From Mycobacterium sp. 141 (GTDB lineage: Bacteria > Actinomycetota > Actinomycetes > Mycobacteriales > Mycobacteriaceae), in the NCBI RefSeq assembly GCF_000382405.1, contig NZ_KB908256.1, positions 186,001-250,000 of the forward strand: 64,000 nt of DNA. Reading direction: 5' to 3'. Positions 44,344-53,977 of the stretch are shown here, piece after piece. A program made the translations under genes and the position numbers. The notes beneath the pieces are model-generated. The model had not been told where the DNA came from. It made no database searches and was given only the letters and a program-made list of their open reading frames with translations. Every line of letters begins with the position of its first letter. The first letter of the stretch is position 1.

Positions 44344-45375
44344 ATGTTTGTGCCGACGTGTCACGGCCGGGCTGCCGGTATCGCCGCCGGGTATCTCGCC
44401 GATCTGCTGCTGGGTGATCCGCGGCGCGGCCATCCGGTCGCCGGGTTCGGTACTGTCGCCGCGCGGTTGGAGCGCCTGACCTACACCGACAGTCGTTCGG
44501 CCGGACTGCGGCATACCGTGCTGCTGCTGAGCGGCCTGTGGCTGCTGGGCATGCTGGCGGGCCGCCGAGGCGGGCCGGCCGTGACGGCCGCCGCGACGTT
44601 AATCGCGTTGGGTGGCACGTCGTTGAACCGGGCGGGCGCCCAGATGGCGAGCCTGCTGACCGCCGACGATATCTCCGGTGCACGGGAACTGCTGCCGTCG
44701 TTATGTGGGCGCGACCCGGCGGCACTGGACGCGTCGGGCATCGCTCGCGCGACCGTGGAATCGCTCGCGGAGAACACTTCCGACGCGCAGGTGGCGCCGT
44801 TGCTGTGGGCCGCCGTGGGCGGGGTGCCCGCCGTGTTGGTGTACCGCGGCGCCAATACGCTCGACGCTATGATCGGACACCGGTCCCCGCGCTACGAACG
44901 GTTCGGTTGGGCCGCAGCACGATTCGACGATCTGCTCAATTACCTTCCGGCCCGGGTGACGGGGATTCTGGCCGCGTTGTGCGCGCCCGTGGTGGGCGGG
45001 TCTCCGGTAGCTGCGCTGCGTGCATGGCGCAACGACGCCGCGCGTCATCCCAGCCCGAACGCCGGGGTGGCGGAGGCCTCGTTCGCGGGGGCGCTGGGGG
45101 TGCGCCTGGGTGGTCCGACGCAGTACGCCCACCGGTTGGAGATCCGGCCCACGCTGGGTGACGGGCGGATTCCCGAGGTCGCCGATCTGGACCGGGCGGT
45201 GCGGCTCTCGCGCGCCGTCCAAGCTGCTTCCGCGTTGGTCGCAGTGGTGGTGGCGATTGCGCGATCGAAGGCGCTCAGCGCCGCTTGCCGTACCGGTCGG
45301 CGAGCTTCTCCTCGGTGGTCAGGGGAGTCTCAGGGGTCGGCGGGCGCGAGGCGCGTTCGGCGCGCCGCTGCTTGA
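44344..45375 (+). CDS. cobD: Adenosylcobinamide-phosphate synthase
   Basis: A 343-residue integral membrane protein of the CbiB/CobD family. Several transmembrane segments are visible, with the conserved stretches [15 protein letters not shown] and [42 protein letters not shown], the latter typical of the catalytic loop. It attaches aminopropanol phosphate to adenosylcobyric acid in cobalamin synthesis. The C-terminal 33 residues (from about 45275) overlap the 3' end of the SURF1 gene on the other strand; M. tuberculosis CobD is 313 residues, so this tail is probably extra. Confidence 0.92.
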   Translation: MFVPTCHGRAAGIAAGYLADLLLGDPRRGHPVAGFGTVAARLERLTYTDSRSAGLRHTVLLLSGLWLLGMLAGRRGGPAVTAAATLIALGGTSLNRAGAQMASLLTADDISGARELLPSLCGRDPAALDASGIARATVESLAENTSDAQVAPLLWAAVGGVPAVLVYRGANTLDAMIGHRSPRYERFGWAAARFDDLLNYLPARVTGILAALCAPVVGGSPVAALRAWRNDAARHPSPNAGVAEASFAGALGVRLGGPTQYAHRLEIRPTLGDGRIPEVADLDRAVRLSRAVQAASALVAVVVAIARSKALSAACRTGRRASPRWSGESQGSAGARRVRRAAA

Positions 45376-46093
45376 TTTCGGCAAATATGAAGTAGCCCAA
45401 GCCGATCGGGGCGACGATGCCGAACGCGATCCACTGGATGCCGTACGACAGGAACGGCCCGGCGTCGAGGTGGGGCAGCGGAATAACGCCGAGGCCGCCG
45501 GGCTGGTCCTCGACCAGTTGCAGATATGAGCCGGCCAGTGGCACGCCGGTGACGGCGGCGACCTGTGAAGTGCTGATCGAATAGACCTGCTCGGCGCCAT
45601 CGGCACGGAATGGCTCCTTGCCGCTGATCACCGGTTCAGAGTCCCGCAGCCGGGCGGTGATGGTCACCGGGTTGCGGGGTGCATCCGGGATCGGTGGCAC
45701 CGAGGTGCCCTGCTGAGGACGGACATAGCCGCGGTCGACGAGTACGGTGGGCCCGCCGTCGACGGCGAACGGCGTCAGCACCTCGTAAGCGGGATCCCCG
45801 TCGACGACCCGCAGCCGGGCCAGGACCTGTGCCTCGGGCAGATAGTGGCCGGTGGCGGTGACCCGCTTCCACTGCGCGTCGGGGGCGCTCGAATCCTGTT
45901 GCGGCAGAATGCCTGTCACCGGTACCGGATCGGCTTTCAGAGAGGCCGAGATCTGGTTGTTCTCCCGCGAGGTTCTGGTGTTCTTGCCCAGCTGCCACGG
46001 CGCCAGCACGGTGAAGCACAGGTAGGCGAACGCCATCACCACGACGAACAGCGCCAGCCACTGCGGCCGGAGCAGGAACCCCAGTCTTCGCAT
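45275..46093 (-). CDS. SURF1 family protein
   Basis: A 272-residue membrane protein. Two transmembrane segments flank a soluble domain: one near residue 14-34 and one near residue 215-240. The SURF1 motifs are PEAQVLARLRVVDGDPAYEVLTPFAVDGG and VLVDRGYVRP. SURF1 proteins assist assembly of cytochrome c oxidase, probably by aiding heme insertion. The start ATG at 46093 overlaps the last base of ptpA. The stop lies inside the 3' end of cobD, leaving a 101-bp antiparallel overlap. Confidence 0.88.
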   Translation of the reverse strand: MRRLGFLLRPQWLALFVVVMAFAYLCFTVLAPWQLGKNTRTSRENNQISASLKADPVPVTGILPQQDSSAPDAQWKRVTATGHYLPEAQVLARLRVVDGDPAYEVLTPFAVDGGPTVLVDRGYVRPQQGTSVPPIPDAPRNPVTITARLRDSEPVISGKEPFRADGAEQVYSISTSQVAAVTGVPLAGSYLQLVEDQPGGLGVIPLPHLDAGPFLSYGIQWIAFGIVAPIGLGYFIFAEIKQRRAERASRPPTPETPLTTEEKLADRYGKRR

Positions 46094-46623
46094 CAGCGTG
46101 GGCTTTCCCGCTCGGCCAGAGTGGCGTCGACCCAGTCGTGCAGGCCGGGCAGCGCTGCCTCGATCACGGCCAGGACATCCTCGAAGTCGGCCTGGCTGCC
46201 GTAGTAGGGGTCATCGACATCCGGGGTGCGGGTTGCCGAGCGCGGATCGAACGACCGCAGCATTCGCAACCGGCCGCCGTCGACCCCCAGCTCCGTCAGG
46301 ATCCGGGCGTGGTCGCGGCCCAAGGCGATCACCAGGTCGGCACCCAGGTGGTCGGCGTCGACCTGCGCGGCACGGTGGTCGCTCGGGTATCCGTGGTCCC
46401 GTAGCACCAGGCAGGCGCGGCGGTCGGCGCCGTCGCCCACATGCCAGCCGCCGGTGCCGCCGCTGGTCACCCGGACCCGGTCGGCCAGGCCGCGTTGGCC
46501 GATCTGGTGGGCGAACATCTTCTCGGCCATCGGCGACCGGCAGATGTTGCCCGTGCACACGAACGTGACATGCAGGACGTGCTGATCCCCGGGTCGCTGC
46601 GCTCCTGCCCGCCGCTCAGACAC
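46093..46623 (-). CDS. ptpA: Low-molecular-weight protein tyrosine phosphatase
   Basis: A 176-residue phosphatase. The signature C-x5-R is C23-T-G-N-I-C-R29, followed by S30, and the general acid is in DVDDPYYGSQADF. The tyrosine pair in DPYYG is the site phosphorylated by PtkA in the M. tuberculosis enzyme. PtpA is a secreted virulence factor there; the secretion route of this homologue is not clear, as no signal peptide is seen. GTG 46623 is the only start that keeps the fold; it overlaps the ptkA stop by 8 nt, and the following SURF1 start overlaps its stop. Confidence 0.92.
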   Translation of the reverse strand: MSERRAGAQRPGDQHVLHVTFVCTGNICRSPMAEKMFAHQIGQRGLADRVRVTSGGTGGWHVGDGADRRACLVLRDHGYPSDHRAAQVDADHLGADLVIALGRDHARILTELGVDGGRLRMLRSFDPRSATRTPDVDDPYYGSQADFEDVLAVIEAALPGLHDWVDATLAERESPR

Positions 46624-47296
46624 CGAGCACCTCGCGCAGCGCCTCGATGGTCTCGACATGGGCGTGCGCGGCCAGCGCGGCGGGGCCGGCGAAGTCGTCG
46701 CGCCCGTAACCCCACGCGACCACCACGGTGTCGATGCCGTGTTCAGCCGCGCCTTCGACATCGTGAACGCGGTCGCCGACCATGAGCACGCGCTGCGGCA
46801 GCGGCTGCAATTGAGCCAGCGCGTGGGCCACCACGTCGGCCTTCGCAGCGCGGGTGCCGTCCGGGCTGGCCCCGGCGATCACCTCGAAGTACCCGTCGAG
46901 ACCGAAGTGCTCGAGGATCTGCCGCGCGGTCGGCTCGGCCTTCGAGGTGGCCACCGCCAGCCGGATCCCGGCTTTCTGCAGATCGACGAGCAGCGGCTCG
47001 ATACCGTCGAACAGCCGGTTCATAGCCCAGCCGCGGCTCGTGTAGTCGGCGCGGTAGGCGGCGATCGCGGCGTCGGCATCGTCACCCAGACCCATTCCGC
47101 CCAGCGTGTAATGCATGGGCGCGCCGACGACGAGGCTGGCGAGGTCACCCTCGGGGACGGGAGCGCCGATCTGGGCCAGCGCGTGGCGGAAGCTGGACAC
47201 GACTCCGTCGGCAGAATCGGTCAGGGTGCCGTCGAGGTCGAACAGCACCAGCTGGGGGCGCGTAGCGGCCGACGTGTTAGTTGCAGGACCAGTCAC
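46616..47296 (-). CDS. ptkA: HAD-type protein, tyrosine kinase PtkA homologue
   Basis: A 226-residue HAD-superfamily protein. Motif I is LVLFDLDGTLTDSADGV, motif II is VATSKAEPT and motif III/IV is VLMVGDRVHDVEGAAEHG. M. tuberculosis PtkA is a tyrosine kinase that phosphorylates PtpA, although its fold is that of a phosphatase; whether this homologue is a kinase or phosphoglycolate phosphatase-like cannot be told from sequence. GTG 47296 is chosen because the longer frame would read into the divergent cobC promoter. The M. tuberculosis protein has a longer N-terminus. Confidence 0.85.
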   Translation of the reverse strand: MTGPATNTSAATRPQLVLFDLDGTLTDSADGVVSSFRHALAQIGAPVPEGDLASLVVGAPMHYTLGGMGLGDDADAAIAAYRADYTSRGWAMNRLFDGIEPLLVDLQKAGIRLAVATSKAEPTARQILEHFGLDGYFEVIAGASPDGTRAAKADVVAHALAQLQPLPQRVLMVGDRVHDVEGAAEHGIDTVVVAWGYGRDDFAGPAALAAHAHVETIEALREVLGV

Positions 47297-47349
47297 ACAC
47301 CCATTCTCCCCGATGCCCGAGACAGTGGCCCGACCACTACTGTCGTGCT

Positions 47350-48372
47350 GTGGCAAGTCCAACCCGCGCGGCCGCTCGCTACCACGGTGACCAGGCCGCC
47401 TTGCCCGGGCAGCTGGACTTCGCGGTCAACGTGCGTGCCGGGGCGCCACCGGACTGGCTGACCGCGCGGTTGGCGGCCCGGCTGGCTGATCTGGGCTGCT
47501 ATCCCAGCGTGGCCGACGAACGGCGCGCGGTGTCCGCGGTCGCGGCCCGGCACGGCCGTCGTGAATCCGACGTTGCGCTGCTCGCAGGCGGTGCTGAGGG
47601 CATTGCGCTGCTGGCGGAGCTGCGGCCGCGGCTGGCCGCCCTGGTCGCGCCGTCGTTCACCGAACCGGAGGCCGTCCTGACCGCCGCCGGGGTGCCTGTT
47701 CACCACGTGGTGCTGTCGGCACCGTTCACGTTGGATGGCGCCGTCGTTCCGGACGAGGCCGACCTCGTGGTGGTGGGCAACCCGACCAATCCGACCGGGG
47801 TGTTGCACTCCCGTGAGGACATCCTCGCGCTGCGGCGGCCCGGGCGCCTGGTGGTGGTCGATGAGGCGTTCGCCGATGCCGTCCCCGGCGAGCCGGAGTC
47901 GCTGGCCGGCGACGCGCTGCCCGACGTGCTGGTGCTGCGGAGCCTGACCAAGACGTGGGCGCTCGCCGGACTTCGGGTCGGGTACGCACTCGGCGCGCCC
48001 GGGGTGCTGGCCCGCCTCACCGCCCGGCGTGCCCACTGGCCGCTGGGCACCCTGCAACTGGAGGCGATCGCTGCGACCAGCGCACCGGCGGCGATCGCCG
48101 AAGCCGAAGCGGGAGCCCGCAAGCTGGCTGCGTTGCGCACCGAGATGACCGCCGCGCTGCGTGCCCTGGGCCTCGACGTGGTCGCCGGGGCGGCCCCGTT
48201 CGTGCTCTTCGCCGTGCCGGATGCGGAGCTGATGCGAAAGCATCTGGAAAGCAAAGGTATTGCCGTGCGGCGCTGCGATACGTTCGTTGGCCTACCGGGT
48301 CACTACCTGCGGGCTGCGGTTCGGGCGGAGTGGCCGGTATTGGTGGACGCGGTGACGGAGGTGTTGAGATGA
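47350..48372 (+). CDS. cobC: Threonine-phosphate decarboxylase-like aminotransferase
   Basis: A 340-residue PLP-dependent class I/II aminotransferase fold protein. The Schiff-base lysine is in [18 protein letters not shown] and the cofactor-binding Asn in [16 protein letters not shown]. CobC in cobalamin synthesis makes aminopropanol phosphate from threonine phosphate; histidinol-phosphate aminotransferases look similar, and the neighbouring cobD supports the former. GTG 47350 lies 53 bp from the divergent ptkA start. The stop overlaps the next gene ATG (ATGA). Confidence 0.85.
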   Translation: MASPTRAAARYHGDQAALPGQLDFAVNVRAGAPPDWLTARLAARLADLGCYPSVADERRAVSAVAARHGRRESDVALLAGGAEGIALLAELRPRLAALVAPSFTEPEAVLTAAGVPVHHVVLSAPFTLDGAVVPDEADLVVVGNPTNPTGVLHSREDILALRRPGRLVVVDEAFADAVPGEPESLAGDALPDVLVLRSLTKTWALAGLRVGYALGAPGVLARLTARRAHWPLGTLQLEAIAATSAPAAIAEAEAGARKLAALRTEMTAALRALGLDVVAGAAPFVLFAVPDAELMRKHLESKGIAVRRCDTFVGLPGHYLRAAVRAEWPVLVDAVTEVLR

Positions 48373-49508
48373 GCACGCGGTTGCCCGGCGTCAGACTGGC
48401 TGATGTCATCACGGTGCTGGACGCCGCGTATCCACCGGGGTTGGCGCAGGACTGGGATTCCGTTGGCTTGGTGTGCGGTGACCCCGACGAGACAGTCGAA
48501 TCGGTGACCATCGCGGTCGACGCCACGGCCGCCGTTGTGTCTGAGGTGCCTGAGCGTGGCCTGCTGCTGGCCCACCATCCACTGCTGCTGCGTGGGGTGG
48601 ACACGGTCGCCGCAAACACCGCCAAAGGTGCGCTGCTGCACCACCTGATCCGTACCGGCCGCGCCTTGTTCACCGCGCACACCAACGCCGATTCGGCCTC
48701 ACCCGGGGTGTCCGACGCGCTGGCCGAAGCGCTCGGGCTGCGGGTGGAAGGCGTACTTGAACCTGTGGCGGCCGGCCCGAACCTGGACAAGTGGGTCGTG
48801 TTCGTCCCGGCATCTGACGCCGCTGCGGTGCGTGCAGCGCTGTTCACCGCGGGCGCTGGGCGTATCGGTGACTATTCGCAGTGCAGCTGGAGTGTTGCCG
48901 GGACCGGACAATTCCTGCCACACGACGGCGCTGATCCGGCGATCGGTCAGGTCGGAACCGTCGAGCAGGTCGTCGAAGACCGGGTCGAGGTGATCGCGCC
49001 GTCACGGCTACGGGCCGGCATCCTGGCCGCAATGCGCGCTGCACACCCGTACGAGGAACCCGCCTTCGACATCATTGCGCTGGCACCCGTTCCGAGTGAT
49101 GTCGGGCTGGGTCGGATTGGCACACTGCCGAACCCGGAGTCGTTGTCGGCGTTCGTATCCCGGGTGCATGCGGCCCTGCCCGCAACCTCGTGGGGCGTGC
49201 GGGCGTCAGGCGATTCGGCGGTCATGGTGTCGCGGGTCGCGGTCTGTGGGGGAGCGGGGGATTCCCTGCTCGGTGTGGTCGACGCGGCGGGGGTCCAGGC
49301 CTATGTCACCGCAGACCTGCGCCATCACCCCGCCGATGAGCACCGCAGGGCCTCAGAGGTGGCCCTGGTCGATGTCGCACACTGGGCCAGCGAGTTTCCG
49401 TGGTGCTCCCAGGCGGCAGAGGTGCTGCGGGGGCACTTCGGTGATGCGCTGCCGGTGCGGGTCTGCAGTGTGCGTACCGATCCGTGGAATATCGAGAGTC
49501 GAGCGTAG
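48369..49508 (+). CDS. Nif3-like dinuclear metal-center hexameric protein
   Basis: A 379-residue protein with the DUF34/NIF3 domain split by an insertion. Metal-ligand motifs include [13 protein letters not shown], the paired histidines in [11 protein letters not shown] and the C-terminal [11 protein letters not shown]. The middle portion ([34 protein letters not shown]) is the PII-like insertion. The family assembles toroidal hexamers; the biochemical role, perhaps GTP cyclohydrolase-like, is unsettled. It overlaps the cobC stop and is followed by the zinc-ribbon gene in one operon. Confidence 0.88.
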   Translation: MSTRLPGVRLADVITVLDAAYPPGLAQDWDSVGLVCGDPDETVESVTIAVDATAAVVSEVPERGLLLAHHPLLLRGVDTVAANTAKGALLHHLIRTGRALFTAHTNADSASPGVSDALAEALGLRVEGVLEPVAAGPNLDKWVVFVPASDAAAVRAALFTAGAGRIGDYSQCSWSVAGTGQFLPHDGADPAIGQVGTVEQVVEDRVEVIAPSRLRAGILAAMRAAHPYEEPAFDIIALAPVPSDVGLGRIGTLPNPESLSAFVSRVHAALPATSWGVRASGDSAVMVSRVAVCGGAGDSLLGVVDAAGVQAYVTADLRHHPADEHRRASEVALVDVAHWASEFPWCSQAAEVLRGHFGDALPVRVCSVRTDPWNIESRA

Positions 49509-49520
49509 GGAGTCAAGAAC

Positions 49521-50249
49521 ATGAAAGCTGCAGTATCCCAACAGCGTTCGCTTCTGGAGCTGACCGAGGTGGATGCCGAGCTGGGTCGCATCGCCCATCG
49601 CGCCAAGAATCTGGCCGAGCAGAACCGGCTCCAAGAGGCGCAGGCCGAGCACAGTGCTGCCAATGACCGGCTGGCCGCACTGGGGATTGCGCTGGAGGAT
49701 CTGGGCACCCAGGTGGCCAAGTTCGAAACCGAGATCGACTCGGTACGTCAGCGCGAAGACCGCGACCGTGCGCTGCTCGACAGTGGAGCGGTTGCGGCCA
49801 AGCAGGTCACCGAGGTTCAGCACGAGTTGGAGACCTTGCAGCGCCGGCAGACCAGCCTGGAGGATTCCCTGCTGGAAATCATGGAGCGCCGCGAAGAGTT
49901 GCTCTCCCAGCAGTCCGATCAGCTGGCCCGGATCGACGAACTGCAGATCAAGCTGTCCGAGGCCCAAAATACGCGCGACGGCGTCATGGTGGAACTCGAT
50001 CAGACGCGCGAGGTGTGTCAGGCCCGGCGGGCGGCGCTGGTGGAGGTGATCGACGCCGAACTCGTCGGGCTCTATGAGCGACAGCGGGCCGGTGGTGGTG
50101 CCGGCGCCGGGGCGCTGCAGGGCCGAAGGTGTGGGGCGTGCCGAATCGAGATCGACCGAGGCGAGATCGCCCGTATCACTGCGGCAGCCGATGACGATGT
50201 GCTGCGCTGCCCCGAGTGTGGCGCGATCCTGTTGCGGGTCAAACCGTGA
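49521..50249 (+). CDS. C4-type zinc ribbon domain protein
   Basis: A 242-residue protein. About residues 1-180 form a long coiled-coil (AEHSAANDRLAALGIALEDL, LETLQRRQTSLEDSL, REELLSQQSDQLARIDELQ), and a zinc ribbon with C-x2-C pairs follows (GRRCGACRIEIDRGE, RCPECGAILLRV). The family is common in actinobacteria and may bind nucleic acid; its function is not established. Its TGA stop overlaps the GTG of the RNase H gene. Confidence 0.9.
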   Translation: MKAAVSQQRSLLELTEVDAELGRIAHRAKNLAEQNRLQEAQAEHSAANDRLAALGIALEDLGTQVAKFETEIDSVRQREDRDRALLDSGAVAAKQVTEVQHELETLQRRQTSLEDSLLEIMERREELLSQQSDQLARIDELQIKLSEAQNTRDGVMVELDQTREVCQARRAALVEVIDAELVGLYERQRAGGGAGAGALQGRRCGACRIEIDRGEIARITAAADDDVLRCPECGAILLRVKP

Positions 50250-51343
50250 AAGTCTTTGTGGAGGCCGACGGGGGAGCGCGGGGCAATCCCGGGCCGGCCG
50301 GCTACGGGGCGGTGGTGTTCACCGCCGATCATGCCTCGATACTGGCCGAGCGCAACGAGTTCATCGGCGTTGCCACCAACAATGTCGCGGAGTACCGCGG
50401 TCTGATCGCGGGCCTGGAGGCCGCCGCTGCCGCAGGGGCCGACGAGGTCGCAGTGTCCATGGACTCCAAGCTGGTGGTCGAGCAGATGTCGGGCCGCTGG
50501 CGTGTCAAACATCCGGATCTGGCTGTGCTGCAACGGGAAGCAGCAGCGCTGGCGGCGCATTTCGACCAGGTGAGTTACACCTGGATTCCGCGGGCGAGTA
50601 ACGCTTACGCCGACCGGCTGGCGAACGAGGCGATGGATGCCGGTACCGGGAGGCCGACTGCCGCCGAGAAGCCCGTTGCGGCAGGGGGATCCGCGGACAA
50701 GCCCGCCCCTCCGGGTTGGACCGGCGCCACAGGAGCGCCGACGCGGCTGCTGTTGCTGCGGCACGGAGAGACCGGATTGTCCGTCGGGCGGCGGTATTCC
50801 GGACGGGGTAACCCGGCACTGACCGAGCTCGGTCACCGCCAGGCCGACGCGGCGGCCCGCTACCTCGGTTCGCAGGGCGGGATTTCCGCAGTAGTGACCT
50901 CGCCGCTGCAACGGGCCTACGACACCGCTGCGACCACCGCCAAGGCGCTCGGCCTCGACGTCACCGTCGACGACGATCTCATCGAGACCGATTTCGGCGC
51001 CTGGGAGGGACTGACGTTCGCCGAAGCGGCGCAACGAGACCCGGAAATACACCGGCGGTGGCTGCGTGACACCAGCGTGGAGCCGCCCGGTGGGGAGAGT
51101 TTTGACGCGGTCGCCGACCGGGTGCGTCGGGCACGCGATCGGATCATCGCCGAGCATGGCGCGACCACGGTGTTGGTGGTGTCGCATGTGACACCGATCA
51201 AGACCGTGCTGCGGCTCGCGCTCGACGCCGGCGAGGGCATCCTCTACCGGTTACACCTCGATCTGGCGTCGTTGTCGATCGCCGAGTTCTACGATGACGG
51301 TGCGTCGTCGGTACGGCTGGTGAACCAAACCGCCTACCTGTAG
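50246..51343 (+). CDS. Bifunctional RNase HI/acid phosphatase
   Basis: A 365-residue two-domain protein. The N-terminal RNase HI domain has the metal-ligand Asp in EADGGARGNPGPAGYGAV and carries NNVAEYRGLI and SMDSKLVVEQMSGRW. After a short linker, the C-terminal phosphoglycerate-mutase-type phosphatase has LRHGETGLSVGRRYSG with the catalytic His. Its M. tuberculosis homologue Rv2228c has RNase HI, phosphatase and a possible CobC activity in cobalamin synthesis. GTG 50246 overlaps the previous stop (GTGA). Confidence 0.93.
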   Translation: MKVFVEADGGARGNPGPAGYGAVVFTADHASILAERNEFIGVATNNVAEYRGLIAGLEAAAAAGADEVAVSMDSKLVVEQMSGRWRVKHPDLAVLQREAAALAAHFDQVSYTWIPRASNAYADRLANEAMDAGTGRPTAAEKPVAAGGSADKPAPPGWTGATGAPTRLLLLRHGETGLSVGRRYSGRGNPALTELGHRQADAAARYLGSQGGISAVVTSPLQRAYDTAATTAKALGLDVTVDDDLIETDFGAWEGLTFAEAAQRDPEIHRRWLRDTSVEPPGGESFDAVADRVRRARDRIIAEHGATTVLVVSHVTPIKTVLRLALDAGEGILYRLHLDLASLSIAEFYDDGASSVRLVNQTAYL

Positions 51344-51523
51344 CGATCTCTAGCGTGCAGGTGCCGGTTGGTGAGCAGGGCGCTCCCTGTCCGTCGAAGG
51401 TACGAAGTTTGCTGTCAACGATGGCTAACTGCTCAGTTGGCCGACCGCAATCCCGTGTCGTGGTGATAGAAACAACGGCTAGAGCTAGATGGCGGACTAT
51501 CGCAAGGCGGGAAGGTGCGAAAG

Positions 51524-51916
51524 ATGAGACATGGGACCGCGAATGTAGCGGGCGCGGGAATGGCCCTGGCGATTGCGATTGTCGGGTGTTTGGCGTGGGC
51601 ACCGACGGCGAATGCTGACGAGGTCAGCTGCGGTGAGCTGGCCTACCCCAACTCGCGGAAGACGGGCACTTTGATGATCGACGCGGGTGGTCCAAGTTGT
51701 GACCAGGCCCGGGCCGTCCTGAACGACCACTTCGCTCAGGTGCTGGGCGGCGACAGCATTCCGCGGCTGCCAGCGTCATCACCGCTCAGGCGCTACCACT
51801 GCGACACTGATTTCACGATGGCCGGTGGTATGCGCGGCACCACGATGTGCAAGTACATCGTCGGTGAAGGAAACGACGCCGATCAGGCCATGGAGATAGT
51901 GGTACTTCCGTTGTAA
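51524..51916 (+). CDS. Secreted protein of unknown function
   Basis: A 130-residue protein. A signal peptide runs to about residue 32 (LAIAIVGCLAWAPTANADE) with AxA-type cleavage after NADE-type end. The mature part has four cysteines (CGELAYP, SCDQA, YHCDTD, MCKYIV) that may form two disulfides. ATG 51524 follows GAAGG; GTG 51515 is an alternative. It lies in a small island of secreted proteins with lower GC. No function was recognised. Confidence 0.75.
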   Translation: MRHGTANVAGAGMALAIAIVGCLAWAPTANADEVSCGELAYPNSRKTGTLMIDAGGPSCDQARAVLNDHFAQVLGGDSIPRLPASSPLRRYHCDTDFTMAGGMRGTTMCKYIVGEGNDADQAMEIVVLPL

Positions 51917-51955
51917 TGCGTTGTCAATCAACAATTTTCGTGAATAAGGAGAAGT

Positions 51956-52450
51956 ATGAAGCTCATCGCTTGTGGGCCTGGACTTGTCTCAGTGATGGTC
52001 TCTGCGACCATGATCGCGATGCCGGGGTCGGCTGCCGCCGCTCCAGAGCCTTGCGAGGTGAACCTAGGTGCGCCGTCGGTGATTGCTGCAATCAAGCAAT
52101 TGCCACCGTACCCGGGGACCGACTGGATGTGGGATGCCGACCCTCGCTACATCGCGGGAAATTACAACGAGTGTGCACCGCTGTCGACGGCTCTCGTATC
52201 CGTCGAAAGAGCCACCGGCAGCTCGCCGGTAACTGCACTGATATTTCATAACGGATCGTATGTGGGTACTGCTACCGCGGTGGCACGTGGCTACACGTCG
52301 TTCAATGCGTCGCAAACCACCGACGACACCGTCGTTCTCGATTACCGACACGGACAGAGCTGTGGGGCCTGCCAGGACGGCGTGGTCACAAGCGTGCGAT
52401 ACCGGTGGGACGGGGACCACGTCACGATGCTCGATCCACTGCCGCAATAG
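51956..52450 (+). CDS. LppP/LprE-type secreted protein
   Basis: A 164-residue protein with an N-terminal signal sequence (MVSATMIAMPGSAAAAPEPC). The mature domain matches LppP/LprE: an early conserved Cys in PEPCEVNLG, AIKQLPPYPG, NYNECAPL, and the end SCGACQDGVVTSVRYRWDGD, then MLDPLP. In M. tuberculosis the family is lipid-anchored and linked to virulence; here no clear lipobox is seen, so it may be a soluble secreted form. A GGAG site precedes the ATG. Confidence 0.82.
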   Translation: MKLIACGPGLVSVMVSATMIAMPGSAAAAPEPCEVNLGAPSVIAAIKQLPPYPGTDWMWDADPRYIAGNYNECAPLSTALVSVERATGSSPVTALIFHNGSYVGTATAVARGYTSFNASQTTDDTVVLDYRHGQSCGACQDGVVTSVRYRWDGDHVTMLDPLPQ

Positions 52451-52492
52451 CAGCAACGGCATTCGTTTTGATGGCACGTTATTCAGGAGCGG

Positions 52493-53467
52493 CTAGCTAC
52501 TTCGACCTCGGTGTGACGTCATCCGTTTGAACTGGACCAGAATGTAGCCCGAAGCAGCGCTAGTCAGACCGAGCAGAATGACGAGACCCTGCAGCGTTTC
52601 GCCCCACTGAAGCGAACAGAGTCGCCGCATGGCCGTACGAAGCACCGTCCACGCATAATCACGTTCCGTGTCGATGATGGACTCAGACTCCAGCCTGTTC
52701 CTCATCGCCGCTTTGCCGCTCCCCTCGGTGAAGCAGCGAGAGACAAAAAACCTGAACGTGGCGCGCGACGGCGGGACGACGTGATTGATAGTAGCTGCGG
52801 GGACGTACATCCAATGACCTTGGGTAGCGGCTGCCATACGTATACAGAGATCAGTGTCTTCCGGTTGAGGTAGTGTCCCGCGTTTCCCGAAGTCGACACT
52901 GAACCCGCCCACCTTGCGGAAGCTTTCGGTTCGCACTGCCATATTGCCCGACCAAACATTTCGAACCGGCGCCGTCACGGTCGGCAAGCCTTCATACGAC
53001 CCCCCGACCGCCCACTCGAACTCGGGTGGAAACCATATGGGCATCTGGGTGGGCCACATCGGTCGGTATTTTCCGCCAGTGCCGACCACGTCGGGTTCGT
53101 CGAACGGCCTGGTGAGTTCCTCCAGCCAAGTCGGATCGGCCGTCTCATCGTCATCCAGGAATGCGGTGTATTCCGTTTCCACCACTTCGACTCCGCGGTT
53201 GCGCGTGGCCGATGCGCCTCTGTGGTTTCGGTTGGTAACGACAGTCACCCAGTCGAATTGCTCTTGCAAGAGAGAGGCCAGCGCATCGTTGTTGTCGACG
53301 GCCACGATCACCGCTTGAGGTTTGAGATGTTGATGACGAAGCGATTCCAGTGCGGCCCTGATATTTTCGAGGCGCTCCTCGGTGTGGACCGCCATCACGA
53401 CAGAAATGCTCATATCGTCGATGCTCGATTTTTCCGCATTATTTGCGTTCGGCTCAGTCATCGTCAT
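52493..53467 (-). CDS. Family 2 glycosyltransferase
   Basis: A 324-residue GT-A glycosyltransferase. The family start ISVVMAVHTEERLENIRAALES is present with the metal-binding D-D-D-E block in YTAFLDDDETADPTW. A single hydrophobic region near the end (LVILLGLTSAASGYILV) could anchor it to the membrane. The gene and the 500 bp after it are noticeably less GC-rich than the surrounding DNA, suggesting acquisition. ATG 53467 is used. It may act on cell-wall polysaccharide or a glycolipid; donor and acceptor are unknown. Confidence 0.85.
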   Translation of the reverse strand: MTMTEPNANNAEKSSIDDMSISVVMAVHTEERLENIRAALESLRHQHLKPQAVIVAVDNNDALASLLQEQFDWVTVVTNRNHRGASATRNRGVEVVETEYTAFLDDDETADPTWLEELTRPFDEPDVVGTGGKYRPMWPTQMPIWFPPEFEWAVGGSYEGLPTVTAPVRNVWSGNMAVRTESFRKVGGFSVDFGKRGTLPQPEDTDLCIRMAAATQGHWMYVPAATINHVVPPSRATFRFFVSRCFTEGSGKAAMRNRLESESIIDTERDYAWTVLRTAMRRLCSLQWGETLQGLVILLGLTSAASGYILVQFKRMTSHRGRSS

Positions 53468-53977
53468 ATCACATTTTCCAACATTGTCATGGATTTAGCA
53501 TTCGATAGACACAAACATAATCAATAAGTATCTGGGTCGGTAACGTTGCTCAGAGAACGACTCAACAACTCCATAATGTCGATTTCAACCGACTGCGGGA
53601 AAGTCGATCTGAGCAATAGTTGAAGCTTTGAGCTGGGAGAATGTCGATGGCCAAGTTACCAGTGCCGCCAAGGATTATATTATCGCCAGCGCTGCAAATA
53701 CTCCAGTTCCTTGTTGCCCCAGCCATATCCTCCAACATCGAGCTGTCATACGCTTGCATTCGGCCGGGACCTGCCGCGCCACTGAACTCGTCGTCGACGA
53801 ACGTAATGCAGGGTCGCTGGTGTGTCAATGGCTACGTGGGGCTACGTGGACGTCCCCGTTCTCGGTCGGGTCTGTCCGATTTTCGGTGGTAGCGGCGTTT
53901 TCCTATCGCCGGCAAAGTCGCGACTACATGGTCGAACCCCGCTGACAAACAAACCCAGATATTTCACCGAAATACCG
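53468..53977. other. Gene-poor, lower-GC stretch
   Basis: About 510 bp with no convincing gene. Short open frames exist on both strands (53562-53828 on minus and 53628-53945 on plus), but none has a recognisable domain or ribosome site. Base composition is lower in G+C than the neighbours. It may hold the promoter of the glycosyltransferase and remnants of an inserted segment. Confidence 0.6.

Noticed and set aside
53562..53945. Short frames on both strands in the lower-GC gap
   Set aside because: No ribosome site, domain or codon pattern supports either; they overlap each other.
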